Notes: generated from the letters alone by a model not told the origin. 51,944 bases of DNA from Rhodobacteraceae bacterium REDSEA-S34_B6 (GCA_001627925.1 LUQC01000036.1:1-51944); one strand, 5' to 3'; shown: positions 29,626 to 37,682, counted from the stretch's first letter. Made by a program: numbers and translations.

Positions 29626-31500
29626 TTAAGAGCGCTCCCACGGTATCGTAAAATCCTGCAAAGCCTCCTTAATCAAAGCATCAGATGCTTCACCACTTAT
29701 TTGTGCAACAAGGCCTAATTTCTTATCATCTTTAACACCGGAAACTTTGGCTGTAGCATTTTTTTCGGACAGAGTTTGATCAAATATTCTGGTGATGGCC
29801 ATTTTCCTGAGATCAGGCTTAAATACCTTCCCAACCGCAGTTTTAGGCAATTCTTTAAGAATTTCTAGGTGTTTAGGTTTAGCGCCAGCTTCACCAATAT
29901 TGTTAATAGCGTATTCCTTTAACTCTTCATCAGAGACAGTCGCCCCGGCCACAAGCTCCACATACACGCATGGCAATTCACCTGAATTAGCATCTGGTTG
30001 ACCTATCGCACCTGCAAAAGCAACAGCATCATGCCCAAGAAGTGCTTCTTCGATGACAGCAGGGTCGATATTGTGTCCTCCCCTAATTATTAGGTCCTTG
30101 GCACGCCCGGTTATCCAAACAAACCCATCACTATCTTTTCTGCCTAAATCGCCCGTTCTTAGATACTTTTTCTTGTAGTAAAGATCTTTGTTTTTATCAT
30201 CCTCCGTATAGGTCTTTCCTGCAAAAACACCTGGATTAGAAATAGATATTTCTCCAATTTCATCTACCGAACATTCTTTAAATTTACCATCTTCTTGAGT
30301 GATGATTTTAACGTCCGTATATGGCAACGGGAGGCCAACCGAACCAACTTTCTTTGAACCGATGGGTGGGTTCACAGAAACGAGACAAGTAACTTCAGTT
30401 AACCCGTACCCTTCAATTATTTCCACACCAGCGGCTCCCTCAAAACGTCTAAATAATTCCATTGGCATTGGAGCTGATCCGGAGAAAGCTTGTTTAATGC
30501 TCGAGATATCGGCATCTACAGGCCTTTGCATCAATTGTGATACAGCTGTCGGTACTGTTATAATAAAAGTAATCTTCCAACGTTCGATTAACTTCCAAAA
30601 ATTGTCAAAAACTCCATCTCCGCGGTAACCCTGAGGTGTTGGGAAAACAACATGGGCGCCAGAGCTTATGGCCCCCATTATAATTACGTGGCTAGCAAAA
30701 ACATGAAACAAAGGTAACGGACAAATTATATTATCATCAGCTGAAAATATTAATTCCGCACCAAGCCATCCATTGTAAGCCAACCCTGAATATTTATGCT
30801 GTGCAACTTTAGGCATGCCAGTTGTTCCACCTGTATGAAATAAGGCGGCAACACGGTCTTCTTGAATATCCTCAAAATCAAGCGAGGTATTTTGCTGTTC
30901 TAACAATTCATTAAAATTAATTACTTTCGCAGTGTGCTGTGTATCATTTTTTGGCCTAATCAATGGAACAATCCAAGACTTTGGTGGAGTTAAATACCTT
31001 AACAAATCTACTTCTAGTACTGTGTGGACATTCGGCGCTAAAGCAACTGCCTGTGCAGTTTTTTGACAAACATCAGTTTTTGGAAAAGCCTTCAAAGTTA
31101 CAACAACTTTTGCATCAGTTTCTCGCAAAATAGCTGCTATTTGTTCTGTATCCAATAGTGGGTTGATAGGTGCAACTATACCCGAAATTGCGCCGCCCAA
31201 AAGCGAGAATAACGTTTCATTTGCATTAGGTAGAACATAAGCTACCACATCAGTCTCATTAATTCCCAAACTACGGAACATGTTCGCGGCTTGGGTTGAC
31301 TTATCGAACAACTCTTTCCATGAGAACGTTTCCGCTTTATCTTTTGGACCCGAAAATATTTGATAGCTTACCGCATCATGATTTGGGTAGTTTTGCGCTG
31401 CTCTCGAAAGCATACCATACAATGTCTTTGGAACGTCGCGATCTTCCCATTTGGAAAGCTTTTCTATTTTTTTTATATCATCTATCGACGCGTAACTCAT
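29626..31500 (-). CDS. acyl-CoA synthetase (AMP-forming)
   Basis: A 624-residue member of the ANL superfamily that activates a carboxylic acid with ATP and CoA. The AMP-binding loop is FHTGGTTGMPKVAQ, followed by EGYGLTEVTCLVSVNPP, RTGDLGRKDSDGF and the C-terminal lysine region PKTAVGKVFKPDLRK. Substrate class is not readable; the length and a roughly 40-residue tail after the usual end resemble a group of Rhodobacterales synthetases. It is convergent with the enolase-superfamily gene, with only three bases between the stops. Confidence 0.9.
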   Translation of the reverse strand: MSYASIDDIKKIEKLSKWEDRDVPKTLYGMLSRAAQNYPNHDAVSYQIFSGPKDKAETFSWKELFDKSTQAANMFRSLGINETDVVAYVLPNANETLFSLLGGAISGIVAPINPLLDTEQIAAILRETDAKVVVTLKAFPKTDVCQKTAQAVALAPNVHTVLEVDLLRYLTPPKSWIVPLIRPKNDTQHTAKVINFNELLEQQNTSLDFEDIQEDRVAALFHTGGTTGMPKVAQHKYSGLAYNGWLGAELIFSADDNIICPLPLFHVFASHVIIMGAISSGAHVVFPTPQGYRGDGVFDNFWKLIERWKITFIITVPTAVSQLMQRPVDADISSIKQAFSGSAPMPMELFRRFEGAAGVEIIEGYGLTEVTCLVSVNPPIGSKKVGSVGLPLPYTDVKIITQEDGKFKECSVDEIGEISISNPGVFAGKTYTEDDKNKDLYYKKKYLRTGDLGRKDSDGFVWITGRAKDLIIRGGHNIDPAVIEEALLGHDAVAFAGAIGQPDANSGELPCVYVELVAGATVSDEELKEYAINNIGEAGAKPKHLEILKELPKTAVGKVFKPDLRKMAITRIFDQTLSEKNATAKVSGVKDDKKLGLVAQISGEASDALIKEALQDFTIPWERS

Positions 31501-31612
31501 CTTTTCCCCTATCTATGGTATGTTGCCCAATGTAATTACATCTTGGTTTGAAAAGAACAGGCTTGCAAGAGTTAAGATAACAATCAACGGGTAAAGATGT
31601 TGTAGTACCGAA

Positions 31613-33403
31613 CTAGGCCGCCAAATCCTCACCATCTGAAAATTGCAATCTAGCCAATCTGGCGTAAAGGCCACCAGCAGATAGTAATTCTTCATGTGTG
31701 CCGGTAGCCACAAGTTTGCCCTGGTTCATGACGATTATTCTATCCGCCTTTTTAACCGTCGCCAATCGATGCGCTACAACTAATGTGGTGCGACTTTTCG
31801 AAAGAGATTCAACAGCCCTTTTGACAGCTAGTTCATTCTCAGAGTCCAGTGCACTTGTTGCCTCATCTAAAAGTAAGATCGGAGCATCTCTCAAAATTGC
31901 TCGAGCAATTGCTATCCGTTGCTTTTGCCCCCCAGAAAGCATTACACCACGCTCACCAACAAAAGTCTGATAGGATTCTGGTAAATTCTTGATAAACTCA
32001 TGTGCAGATGCTGCTTTAGCGGCAGCTATTACGTCTTCATCAGATGCATCCGGCCGTCCAAACCTGATGTTTTCAATTGCTGACATTGCAAAAATGATTG
32101 GATCTTGAGGAACGACAGCAATATTTTTCCTAAATTTTTCTCTTGCCAGTTCTTTTAAATCAATTCCGTCTATTTTTACACAACCAGACATTGGATCATA
32201 AAAGCGCAGTAATAGTTGAAATAGTGTAGACTTCCCCGCACCAGAAGGACCTACAAATGCTACTGTTTCACCAGGTTTAATCTTAAAATCGAGTTCGGAT
32301 AACGCTGGGGTATCAGGCCTGGACGGGTACCGAAAATTAACCGAATTAAATTCAATTTCCCCTCTTACAGGCACAGTAAACTCCTTAACTTTTGGAGGAT
32401 CTTTTACAAAATCTCGTAAATTAAGAAGTTCTACCAGCCGCTCTGTAGCACCCGCTGCCCTTTGCAGTTCTCCTAGAATTTCCGACAAAGCGGCAACGGC
32501 GCCAGCAACCATGACAGCGTAGATTACAAATTGCACCAAAACACCCGTCGATATAACGCCCAGTCTAACATCTCGAGCACCAATCCATAAAACCCCAACA
32601 ATTCCAGAAAATACAAAAAATATGACAATGGCGGTCATCCAGGCTCTTGTAGAAATTCTCTTTCGTGCCGAGCGATAGGCTTTTTCACTCACATCGTTGA
32701 AAGCATTAATACTGAGGTTTTCGTGTGTATAAGCTTGAATTGTCTGTACGGCTCCCAACGACTCTGATGCATTTCCTGAAGAAGATGCGATCCAATCCTG
32801 ATTTTCGCGGCTCAACCTTCTTAGCTTTCTGCCCAAAGTGAGTATTGGAATTACGACAGCGGGCACAATAAGAAGGACCAAGCTGGTTAATTTGACAGAC
32901 GTGACAAGCATAAGCGCAAGTCCACCTGCGAAAATCAAAATGTTCCTCAGAGCAACAGAGATGGAAGATCCTATAACTGACAGAATAAGGGTCGTATCAG
33001 TAGTTATTCTGCTAATTACCTCACCTGTCATTATTGTCTCGTAGAACTGCGGACTCATTTTGAGAACTCGCTCAAATATGGTTTCCCTAATATCTGTAAC
33101 CACGCGTTCACCTAATTTTGTGACAAGCGCATATCGTATTGCTGTGCCCGCGGCCAATAATGCTGCCACTACTAAAATTGCAACGAAGTATAAATCTAGC
33201 ATACTTTCGTTTCCATTATTGAATGTATCGATTACTCTTCGTACCGCCAATGGCAGGACCAATGATAAACCAGCGGTTATAACAAGCGCCAGACAAGCCG
33301 CTGCTATTAATCCTTTGTAAGGAATTAAAAACGGTAAAAGACCTGACAACGCACCTAATTCTTTTGATGGTTTTCTTTCTTTTGATCTCGTAGCTTGCGA
33401 CAT
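31613..33403 (-). CDS. ABC exporter, fused permease and ATPase
   Basis: A 596-residue half-transporter: an N-terminal six-helix domain, then an ATPase domain with Walker A GPSGAGKSTLFQLLLRF, signature LSGGQKQRIAIARAIL, Walker B ILLLDEATSALD and the switch histidine in VVAHRLATV. It acts as a homodimer in the inner membrane and resembles MsbA/multidrug exporters; the substrate is unknown. The ATG at 33403 has GGAG five bases upstream and is preferred over the GTG at 33409. The 300 bases upstream (33404-33706) hold no recognised gene, only AT-rich DNA. Confidence 0.9.
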   Translation of the reverse strand: MSQATRSKERKPSKELGALSGLLPFLIPYKGLIAAACLALVITAGLSLVLPLAVRRVIDTFNNGNESMLDLYFVAILVVAALLAAGTAIRYALVTKLGERVVTDIRETIFERVLKMSPQFYETIMTGEVISRITTDTTLILSVIGSSISVALRNILIFAGGLALMLVTSVKLTSLVLLIVPAVVIPILTLGRKLRRLSRENQDWIASSSGNASESLGAVQTIQAYTHENLSINAFNDVSEKAYRSARKRISTRAWMTAIVIFFVFSGIVGVLWIGARDVRLGVISTGVLVQFVIYAVMVAGAVAALSEILGELQRAAGATERLVELLNLRDFVKDPPKVKEFTVPVRGEIEFNSVNFRYPSRPDTPALSELDFKIKPGETVAFVGPSGAGKSTLFQLLLRFYDPMSGCVKIDGIDLKELAREKFRKNIAVVPQDPIIFAMSAIENIRFGRPDASDEDVIAAAKAASAHEFIKNLPESYQTFVGERGVMLSGGQKQRIAIARAILRDAPILLLDEATSALDSENELAVKRAVESLSKSRTTLVVAHRLATVKKADRIIVMNQGKLVATGTHEELLSAGGLYARLARLQFSDGEDLAA

Positions 33404-33706
33404 ACCCACTCCGTGATTTTCGTCGTGGCTTGATTAAGAGAGGCGAAACTAACAGACGTCAAGCCGCTGAGTAAAGATTTATTTAATAAAAAATATTTTT
33501 GCATAAACAAGAAATTCTAAATGATAATCAAGTAAGTTTAGCTGTCGCTCTTAAACTATTGAATACCCGAAATTATTTTCTTATTACTGTACAAAAATTA
33601 TTTTAACAACATGAAGAATAAGCTTAATGAAAAACTCTAAAGTAGTTAACAAATAAAGTTGTCATATAGTAAATGGTCACTCATTAACTTAATTTAATTG
33701 TTAACT

Positions 33707-33910
33707 TCAGTGCTTATAACCTGCCAAGGATAAGTTGTTCAAAAGCCTTGCATGAGTGGAAATTTTTTCCCAAGTAACTATCTCTTCAAACTTTTCCTGG
33801 TTTCGTAAAAGCTCAATCTCATTGCGCGATAAGCTATAAGGGTTATTTTCAAACCGTTTTTTGAGAACCATATCATTCCAAATAGTTTTTATGAGCTTTT
33901 TATCATCCAT
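33707..33910 (-). CDS. small charged protein, unknown
   Basis: A 67-residue open frame with a composition like a real protein: many Lys, Glu and Asn, a plausible helical core (YSLSRNEIELLRNQEKFEEI) and no membrane segment or cysteine. No family recognised. The ribosome-binding site is weak, and the gene stands alone between AT-rich flanks, so it may be a chance frame. Confidence 0.4.
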   Translation of the reverse strand: MDDKKLIKTIWNDMVLKKRFENNPYSLSRNEIELLRNQEKFEEIVTWEKISTHARLLNNLSLAGYKH

Positions 33911-34046
33911 AGATACTTAAACGACAATTGAGTATTTTTTTTTAGAAACGCATGGAATTTAATTTCTTGAACTTTTTACTATCTCAAAAAAAATGATAGT
34001 GTTGATCCATATGTGGCAAAAGAAAAAATAGGTTGTAGGGGCATCA

Positions 34047-34832
34047 ATGAAGTTTATTCATATATCAGATATTCATTTGGTCTCTGGGGACGGACCCTTG
34101 AATGGCTGTGTTCCTTCGGATCGCCTGGATAAATGCATACAAGATATAACCAAATGGCATGGAGATGCAAAATTTTGTGTCATCTCGGGAGACTTGTCAG
34201 AATTTGCCGAAAAGGGCGCATATAAATCATTAAAAAAGAAATTACTGGAGTTTCAAATTCCATGCTTTTTGATGATCGGCAACCATGACGATCGAGATTT
34301 ATTTCAATCAGTTTTTACGAATAATCCATGCGATGAAAATAAATTTGTCCAATCATCATTCGAAACTGATGATAGAGTATTCATATTTTTAGACACAAAA
34401 AAACAAGGTAAAAATGTACATGACGGAGAGTTATGCGAGAACCGCTTGGATTGGCTAAAGAAACAAATAATAAATTCAGGTAACAAACCAACTTACTTAT
34501 TCATGCACCACCCTCCGTTTGACATCGGAATCCCCTATATGGATAATATTCGCTTATTTGGATCAGATCAGTTTTTATCAACACTTTCACATGGGAAAAA
34601 TATTCAACACATCTTTTATGGACATGTTCACCGTTTAACTTTTGTTAAATGGCACGGATATACCTTTTCAAGTTTAACAAGTCTTAATCATCAGAGTCCA
34701 TTAGTTAGTGGAAGTGTACAGGGTGAATTTTGCGATGAGCCTCCTGCATACGGGGTCGTCTTAATTGATGAAAATCAATTAACCATACATTTCAACAATT
34801 TTTTAGATCGTAAGCCTCTACACCAGACTTAA
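34047..34832 (+). CDS. metallophosphoesterase (CpdA/Icc-like)
   Basis: A 261-residue calcineurin-like phosphoesterase. All dimetal motifs are present: ISDIHL, VISGDLSE, MIGNHDDRD, LFMHHPPF and FYGHVHRL. The domain layout matches class III cyclic-nucleotide phosphodiesterases, but related enzymes also cut glycerophosphodiesters, so the substrate is open. The stop is followed after one base by the ATG of the EamA transporter, which indicates an operon. Confidence 0.88.
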   Translation: MKFIHISDIHLVSGDGPLNGCVPSDRLDKCIQDITKWHGDAKFCVISGDLSEFAEKGAYKSLKKKLLEFQIPCFLMIGNHDDRDLFQSVFTNNPCDENKFVQSSFETDDRVFIFLDTKKQGKNVHDGELCENRLDWLKKQIINSGNKPTYLFMHHPPFDIGIPYMDNIRLFGSDQFLSTLSHGKNIQHIFYGHVHRLTFVKWHGYTFSSLTSLNHQSPLVSGSVQGEFCDEPPAYGVVLIDENQLTIHFNNFLDRKPLHQT

Positions 34833-34833
34833 G

Positions 34834-35271
34834 ATGGAAATTCATTGGATATCAATTGTATTAGTATCAGCCACAATACACCCACTTAGAGAACTACTAC
34901 TTAACAAAGCTTCTAATCCTATAGCTTGTTACCTTGGTGTGGCAGTTGTTTGGTTAGTACTTGCGACTTTTCAAAATATAATCGTAGGTAATGATTTCCG
35001 AATTCCCGGAGATTGTTGGCCTTTAATTGTTATTTCTGCTTCAGGATTAACGTTATATTATTACGGAACACTCACTGCCATGAAGGTAGGGCAGATGTCA
35101 ATTTATTATCCTATAGTCAGATCCTCTCCAATCGCGATCGTTATTTTTAGCTGGCTTATTCTAGGTGAAAAGTACACCTCTTTATCTGTGATAGCGATAC
35201 TTGTAATATTCGTTGGAGCCATTATGCTTCAGAACTCCGAGCCCGGTTTTCTTGGTAAAAAAAAGCACTAG
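34834..35271 (+). CDS. EamA/DMT transporter, first half (frame 0 product)
   Basis: 145 residues containing one EamA repeat of about five transmembrane helices (for example LTLYYYGTLTAMKVGQMSIY and SPIAIVIFSWLILGEKYTSL). Normal DMT/EamA transporters have two such repeats in a single chain of about 290 residues. The frame ends with FLGKKKH and TAG just after a run of eight A (35257-35264). The second repeat continues in the -1 frame with no gap. Probable substrate: an amino acid or other small metabolite, not resolved. Interpretations: a frameshifting site, or loss of one A. Confidence 0.8.
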   Translation: MEIHWISIVLVSATIHPLRELLLNKASNPIACYLGVAVVWLVLATFQNIIVGNDFRIPGDCWPLIVISASGLTLYYYGTLTAMKVGQMSIYYPIVRSSPIAIVIFSWLILGEKYTSLSVIAILVIFVGAIMLQNSEPGFLGKKKH

Positions 35272-35305
35272 CACTCGCATTTATGGCAATGGCCGGATCT
35301 GCTAG
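35257..35305 (+). other. candidate -1 frameshift site in the EamA transporter
   Basis: The eight-A run is read in frame 0 as AAA AAA AAG, so A_AAA_AAG (35259-35265) is an exact bacterial slippery heptamer in the right phase. Slipping back one base gives GCA CTA GCA CTC GCA TTT ATG, which joins FLGKKK to ALALAFMAMAG of the second half. An inverted repeat CTAGCA (35268-35273) / TGCTAG (35300-35305) follows, but its spacer from the heptamer is only two bases, shorter than usual, so its role is doubtful. No clear upstream stimulatory Shine-Dalgarno was seen. Confidence 0.45.
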
Positions 35306-35699
35306 CTACTCAATAAGCGACGCGATCGCAGTTCAGAAAGTAAACCCGTCTACCCTACTTTTCTACTGCTACATACTGGTATCTTTATTTCTATTTTTAA
35401 TGTTTTCATTCAATAATAGGATTAAAAAAAATACTGTTATCGTATTGATTGAACAATGGAAACTGGACCAATACCGAATATTGTCTGCCGGTGTGATTTC
35501 ATATTGTTCCTATTATTTGATTTTAATCGCATTTGACTTGGGGGGAGACGCGGCAATAGTAAGCGCCATTAGGCAGGCTTCAATTCCAATATCTGTTTTA
35601 CTAGCGGGTTACTTCTTGAAAGAAAATGAAACTTTCCGACGACTTCGATGGGCTAAGCTCATAGCAGTAGGCATATTTTTGTTATCTATCACAGATTAA
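35283..35699 (+). CDS. EamA/DMT transporter, second half (-1 frame)
   Basis: 138 residues from the first in-frame ATG, holding the second EamA repeat: five hydrophobic helices ending in the familiar ASIPISVLLAGYFLKENETF and a closing helix. The open part of this frame actually continues upstream to 35265, where it joins the first half. There is no ribosome-binding site ahead of the ATG at 35283, so independent translation is unlikely. The fused protein would be about 289 residues, the normal length of the family. Confidence 0.75.
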   Translation: MAMAGSASYSISDAIAVQKVNPSTLLFYCYILVSLFLFLMFSFNNRIKKNTVIVLIEQWKLDQYRILSAGVISYCSYYLILIAFDLGGDAAIVSAIRQASIPISVLLAGYFLKENETFRRLRWAKLIAVGIFLLSITD

Positions 35700-35768
35700 G
35701 CGCACTTTGAGGATAGCAGAATAGATCCCTAATCATATAACATTGAGCATTTAGATGTGCACCTACAG

Positions 35769-35795
35769 AAAAACCCCTCGCAGAAACGAGGGGTT
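35769..35795 (-). terminator. intrinsic terminator of the candidate small RNA
   Basis: AACCCCTCG and CGAGGGGTT (35787-35795 and 35772-35780) form a nine-pair stem with a six-base loop; on the minus strand it runs into TTTTT. On the plus strand no T run follows, so it serves minus-strand transcription. Confidence 0.8.
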
Positions 35796-35897
35796 AGTAC
35801 TTGTATGACCGTTCCGGGGAGGATGGAACAATCACAAAATAGAGTAATTCTGGGAGGAAAAACCTCCATAAATTCTAGTATGCTGCGCCTCAGCATA
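35769..35897 (-). ncRNA. candidate small RNA with CCUCCCC loop (CcsR/alpha-r14-like)
   Basis: Read on the minus strand, this stretch forms in order a hairpin with TATGCTG/CAGCATA arms (35891-35897 and 35879-35885), GGAGG-UUUUU-CCUCC (35863-35867 and 35853-35857), GUUCC-AUCCUCCCC-GGAAC (35825-35829 and 35811-35815) and an intrinsic terminator. A hairpin with a pyrimidine-rich anti-Shine-Dalgarno loop followed by a terminator is the layout of the alphaproteobacterial CcsR/alpha-r14 (suhB RNA) family. The 5' end is not fixed; no convincing promoter was picked. No coding frame with family features covers it. Confidence 0.55.
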
Positions 35898-36102
35898 TTA
35901 TCAAGATTGACTATGCTTAAACTTTATTTTTTTTTGATAAATTTTCAGCTTTAAAATAGTATTTGGCCAAAAAGTAGTCACACTTTCTAATATTTCAGCA
36001 GATAAAAATTATAAAATATTCTATTTAAATCAACAAAAATTCTGTGATGAGATATCGGTCTAACGCGTATTTACATAATTAAGCCATAGAAAAGTAAGGA
36101 GT

Positions 36103-36154
36103 GGCGAGTCTACAATCGTTGTTGCCTCCCAATACGACAACCATCGGACTCGCC
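36103..36154 (+). other. long hairpin with CCTCCC in the loop
   Basis: GGCGAGTC (36103-36110) pairs perfectly with GACTCGCC (36147-36154); inside, GTTGT (36118-36122) pairs with ACAAC (36137-36141) and encloses a 14-base loop containing CCTCCC. A perfect 12-base palindrome GTTCGTACGAAC (36158-36169) follows. It could be a structured RNA (plus strand, anti-Shine-Dalgarno loop) or a recombination or protein-binding site. No known family recognised. Confidence 0.45.
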
Positions 36155-36222
36155 CCAGTTCGTACGAACATGGACTAGCGAAACATGAGTCACCGTTTGC
36201 TGTCAATATAATCTGAAGGATA

Positions 36223-36237
36223 GTGACAGTCCGTCAC
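36223..36237. repeat. inverted repeat GTGAC-N5-GTCAC
   Basis: Five-pair palindrome with a five-base spacer, followed on the plus strand by ACTTTCT. The same design (GTGACAG...GTCAC) occurs again at 37940-37958. It may be a weak terminator or a binding site for a dimeric regulator. Confidence 0.45.
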
Positions 36238-36315
36238 ACTTTCTACTAAATACAAAAATTCGTCTTTAACGATTTTTTTCGAATTTAATGCCGAAGTCCG
36301 ATGGTTTTTGAAACG

Positions 36316-36402
36316 GGCAGCGAGAGTAGAAACCGGATATTCTGTTCAGCATTCTATAAATGGTACACAACAATATGACTTTTAGTACTCTCTAACACTT
36401 TG
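36316..36402. repeat. decayed repeat related to the tRNA-Gly-end repeat (copy C)
   Basis: This stretch aligns along its whole length, with one gap and roughly three quarters identity by eye, to 37473-37560. Shared blocks include GAAACCG, ATTCTG versus TTTCTG, and AATATGACTTTT. Its left part corresponds to the T-arm region of tRNA-Gly, but more diverged. It looks like an old att site. Confidence 0.6.
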
Positions 36403-36417
36403 CAACACTCTGTGGGT

Positions 36418-36442
36418 GTGATGCAATTATGATGTGCATCAC
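36418..36442. repeat. inverted repeat GTGATGCA-N9-TGCATCAC
   Basis: Perfect eight-base arms (36418-36425 and 36435-36442) around nine bases. No T run follows, so a terminator is unlikely; a dimeric regulator site or recombinase site is possible. It lies between repeat copy C and the end of the convergent Ser-rich gene. Confidence 0.5.
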
Positions 36443-36548
36443 TAAACCAACCTAAGAACTCTCCCGCATATCATCAAACAACATGGGTGAAGAGCTCTAA
36501 GCCATGGAACCAACTCTTCAAATGACATTAAAAAAGAACGAGTGACAA

Positions 36549-37142
36549 TTAATTCAGAGCCAAATCAATCGCATTCTTCAACATTTTCTTTTCCTTGCAT
36601 ATCAACCAACAAATTTCGTTTATTTTATCAAGATTCTTTTTTGCCCGGTCAATGTCCCCTAGCTGAAGATACAGTTCACCTTGATATTCTAATGCCTGTA
36701 TATGCTTTGGATTTATTTCCAAAGCTCTTTCGTAATACTCTCCAGCAGTTTTCAAATTACCGCTTTTTCTAGCTGTAAAACCTAATAAATTATACTTATC
36801 AGCCTGTTTAGACGGTGTTGGAACGCTGATGAACTTCAGAGCCTCATGAGCTTCAGCAAACTTCTCCAAGCGGATAAGACCGTATATTCTTTCAAATGGG
36901 TCAAATACATTTTTCTTTTTGTCTTTTTTTGATCCATAATTTCCATACCCAGAACTTGAATATGAATTCGAAGAATTCGATACGTTGGCGCTAGAGGATG
37001 AACCAGCTCCGTCTGAAACACCAGAGCTGCTTGAAGAACTAGAGCTGCTTGAGGAACTACTACCGCCTCCACCCGTCATAGCGCCGAAAACCGGCTGCAC
37101 GAGAACAAAAATAGATAAACATACTGCATAAAATTTTGCCAT
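36549..37142 (-). CDS. exported Ser-rich protein with TPR repeats
   Basis: 197 residues: a signal peptide (MAKFYAVCLSIFVLVQPVFG), a Gly/Ser linker with a run of 13 serines coded by mixed AGC/TCT/TCA/AGT codons, a second Ser/Tyr/Asn-rich part, then two or three TPR-like helices (YNLLGFTARKSGNLKTAGEY, ALEYQGELYLQLGDIDRAK). It is probably periplasmic and mediates protein contacts. No ATPase or enzyme motif. It lies in the accessory segment between repeat copies C and B and reads toward the transporter gene. Confidence 0.75.
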   Translation of the reverse strand: MAKFYAVCLSIFVLVQPVFGAMTGGGGSSSSSSSSSSSSSGVSDGAGSSSSANVSNSSNSYSSSGYGNYGSKKDKKKNVFDPFERIYGLIRLEKFAEAHEALKFISVPTPSKQADKYNLLGFTARKSGNLKTAGEYYERALEINPKHIQALEYQGELYLQLGDIDRAKKNLDKINEICWLICKEKKMLKNAIDLALN

Positions 37143-37317
37143 AAATAACCTCTTTTTTTACTAAAATCTTTACGACCGAATTAAATTCCTGGATCAAAAC
37201 CAAGTTAAGATGTGGTAAAATATCGCAATCTGAAGTGATTTAGCTCTAAATAGTATGGGGCATGATTAAATGTTTTAAGCTTTATCGAGCCAAACCGAAC
37301 ACAAACGCAAAAAGTTG

Positions 37318-37336
37318 AACGTTTAACGTTTAACGT
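37318..37336. repeat. short tandem repeat of AACGTTT
   Basis: AACGTTT is repeated 2.7 times without mismatch. It is about 130 bases to the left of the tRNA-end repeat copy B, in the range where integrase arm sites often lie, but this is only positional. Confidence 0.5.
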
Positions 37337-37372
37337 CAAAGACACACCATATTACACTTAGAAATTGTAAGT

Positions 37373-37560
37373 AAAAAACCGCTACCCATTTTGTTTTGTT
37401 GTGATTCATTTGTGATGCAGAGCACCCTCGCAAGATCTAAGTAAATGTTTTTATTTGAATAAAGGTGGAGCAGGTAGCGGGAATCGAAACCGCATTTTCT
37501 GTTTCGTATTGTATAAGTAGTGCTTAATAATATGACTTTTTGGTACTATCAGACACTATG
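37373..37560. repeat. tRNA-Gly-end repeat with flanks (copy B)
   Basis: Positions 37466-37494 match the 3' end of tRNA-Gly(TCC) at 38666-38694 in 27 of 29 bases, and the two lie exactly 1200 bases apart in the same orientation. To the left, AAAAAACCGCTACCC (37373-37387) matches AAAAAAACCACTACCC left of the real tRNA; to the right, 37495-37560 matches copy C. The rest of the tRNA is absent. This is the expected shape of an attachment site left by an integrated element. Confidence 0.75.
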
Positions 37561-37682
37561 ATATACGCTACGGTAGGCACTGGTTAGGCACCCCCAGTGA
37601 CAAAAGTCAGAATAATTTATATTTACACCAAGCTTGTTTTGCATTTTAGTATACAACTATTTCTAAAGTAAGAGTTGCTCGT

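Noticed and set aside
35757-35954. A 65-residue plus-strand open frame.
   Set aside because: It runs across the hairpins and terminator of the small-RNA candidate, has no ribosome-binding site and no protein-like pattern.
36103-36240. Possible tmRNA or tRNA-like piece because of strong stems.
   Set aside because: No tag-peptide frame, no T-arm and no CCA end on either strand.
36836-37072. A 78-residue minus-strand frame in the Ser-rich gene.
   Set aside because: Out-of-frame reading of the Ser codon repeats; the signal-peptide frame is the convincing one.
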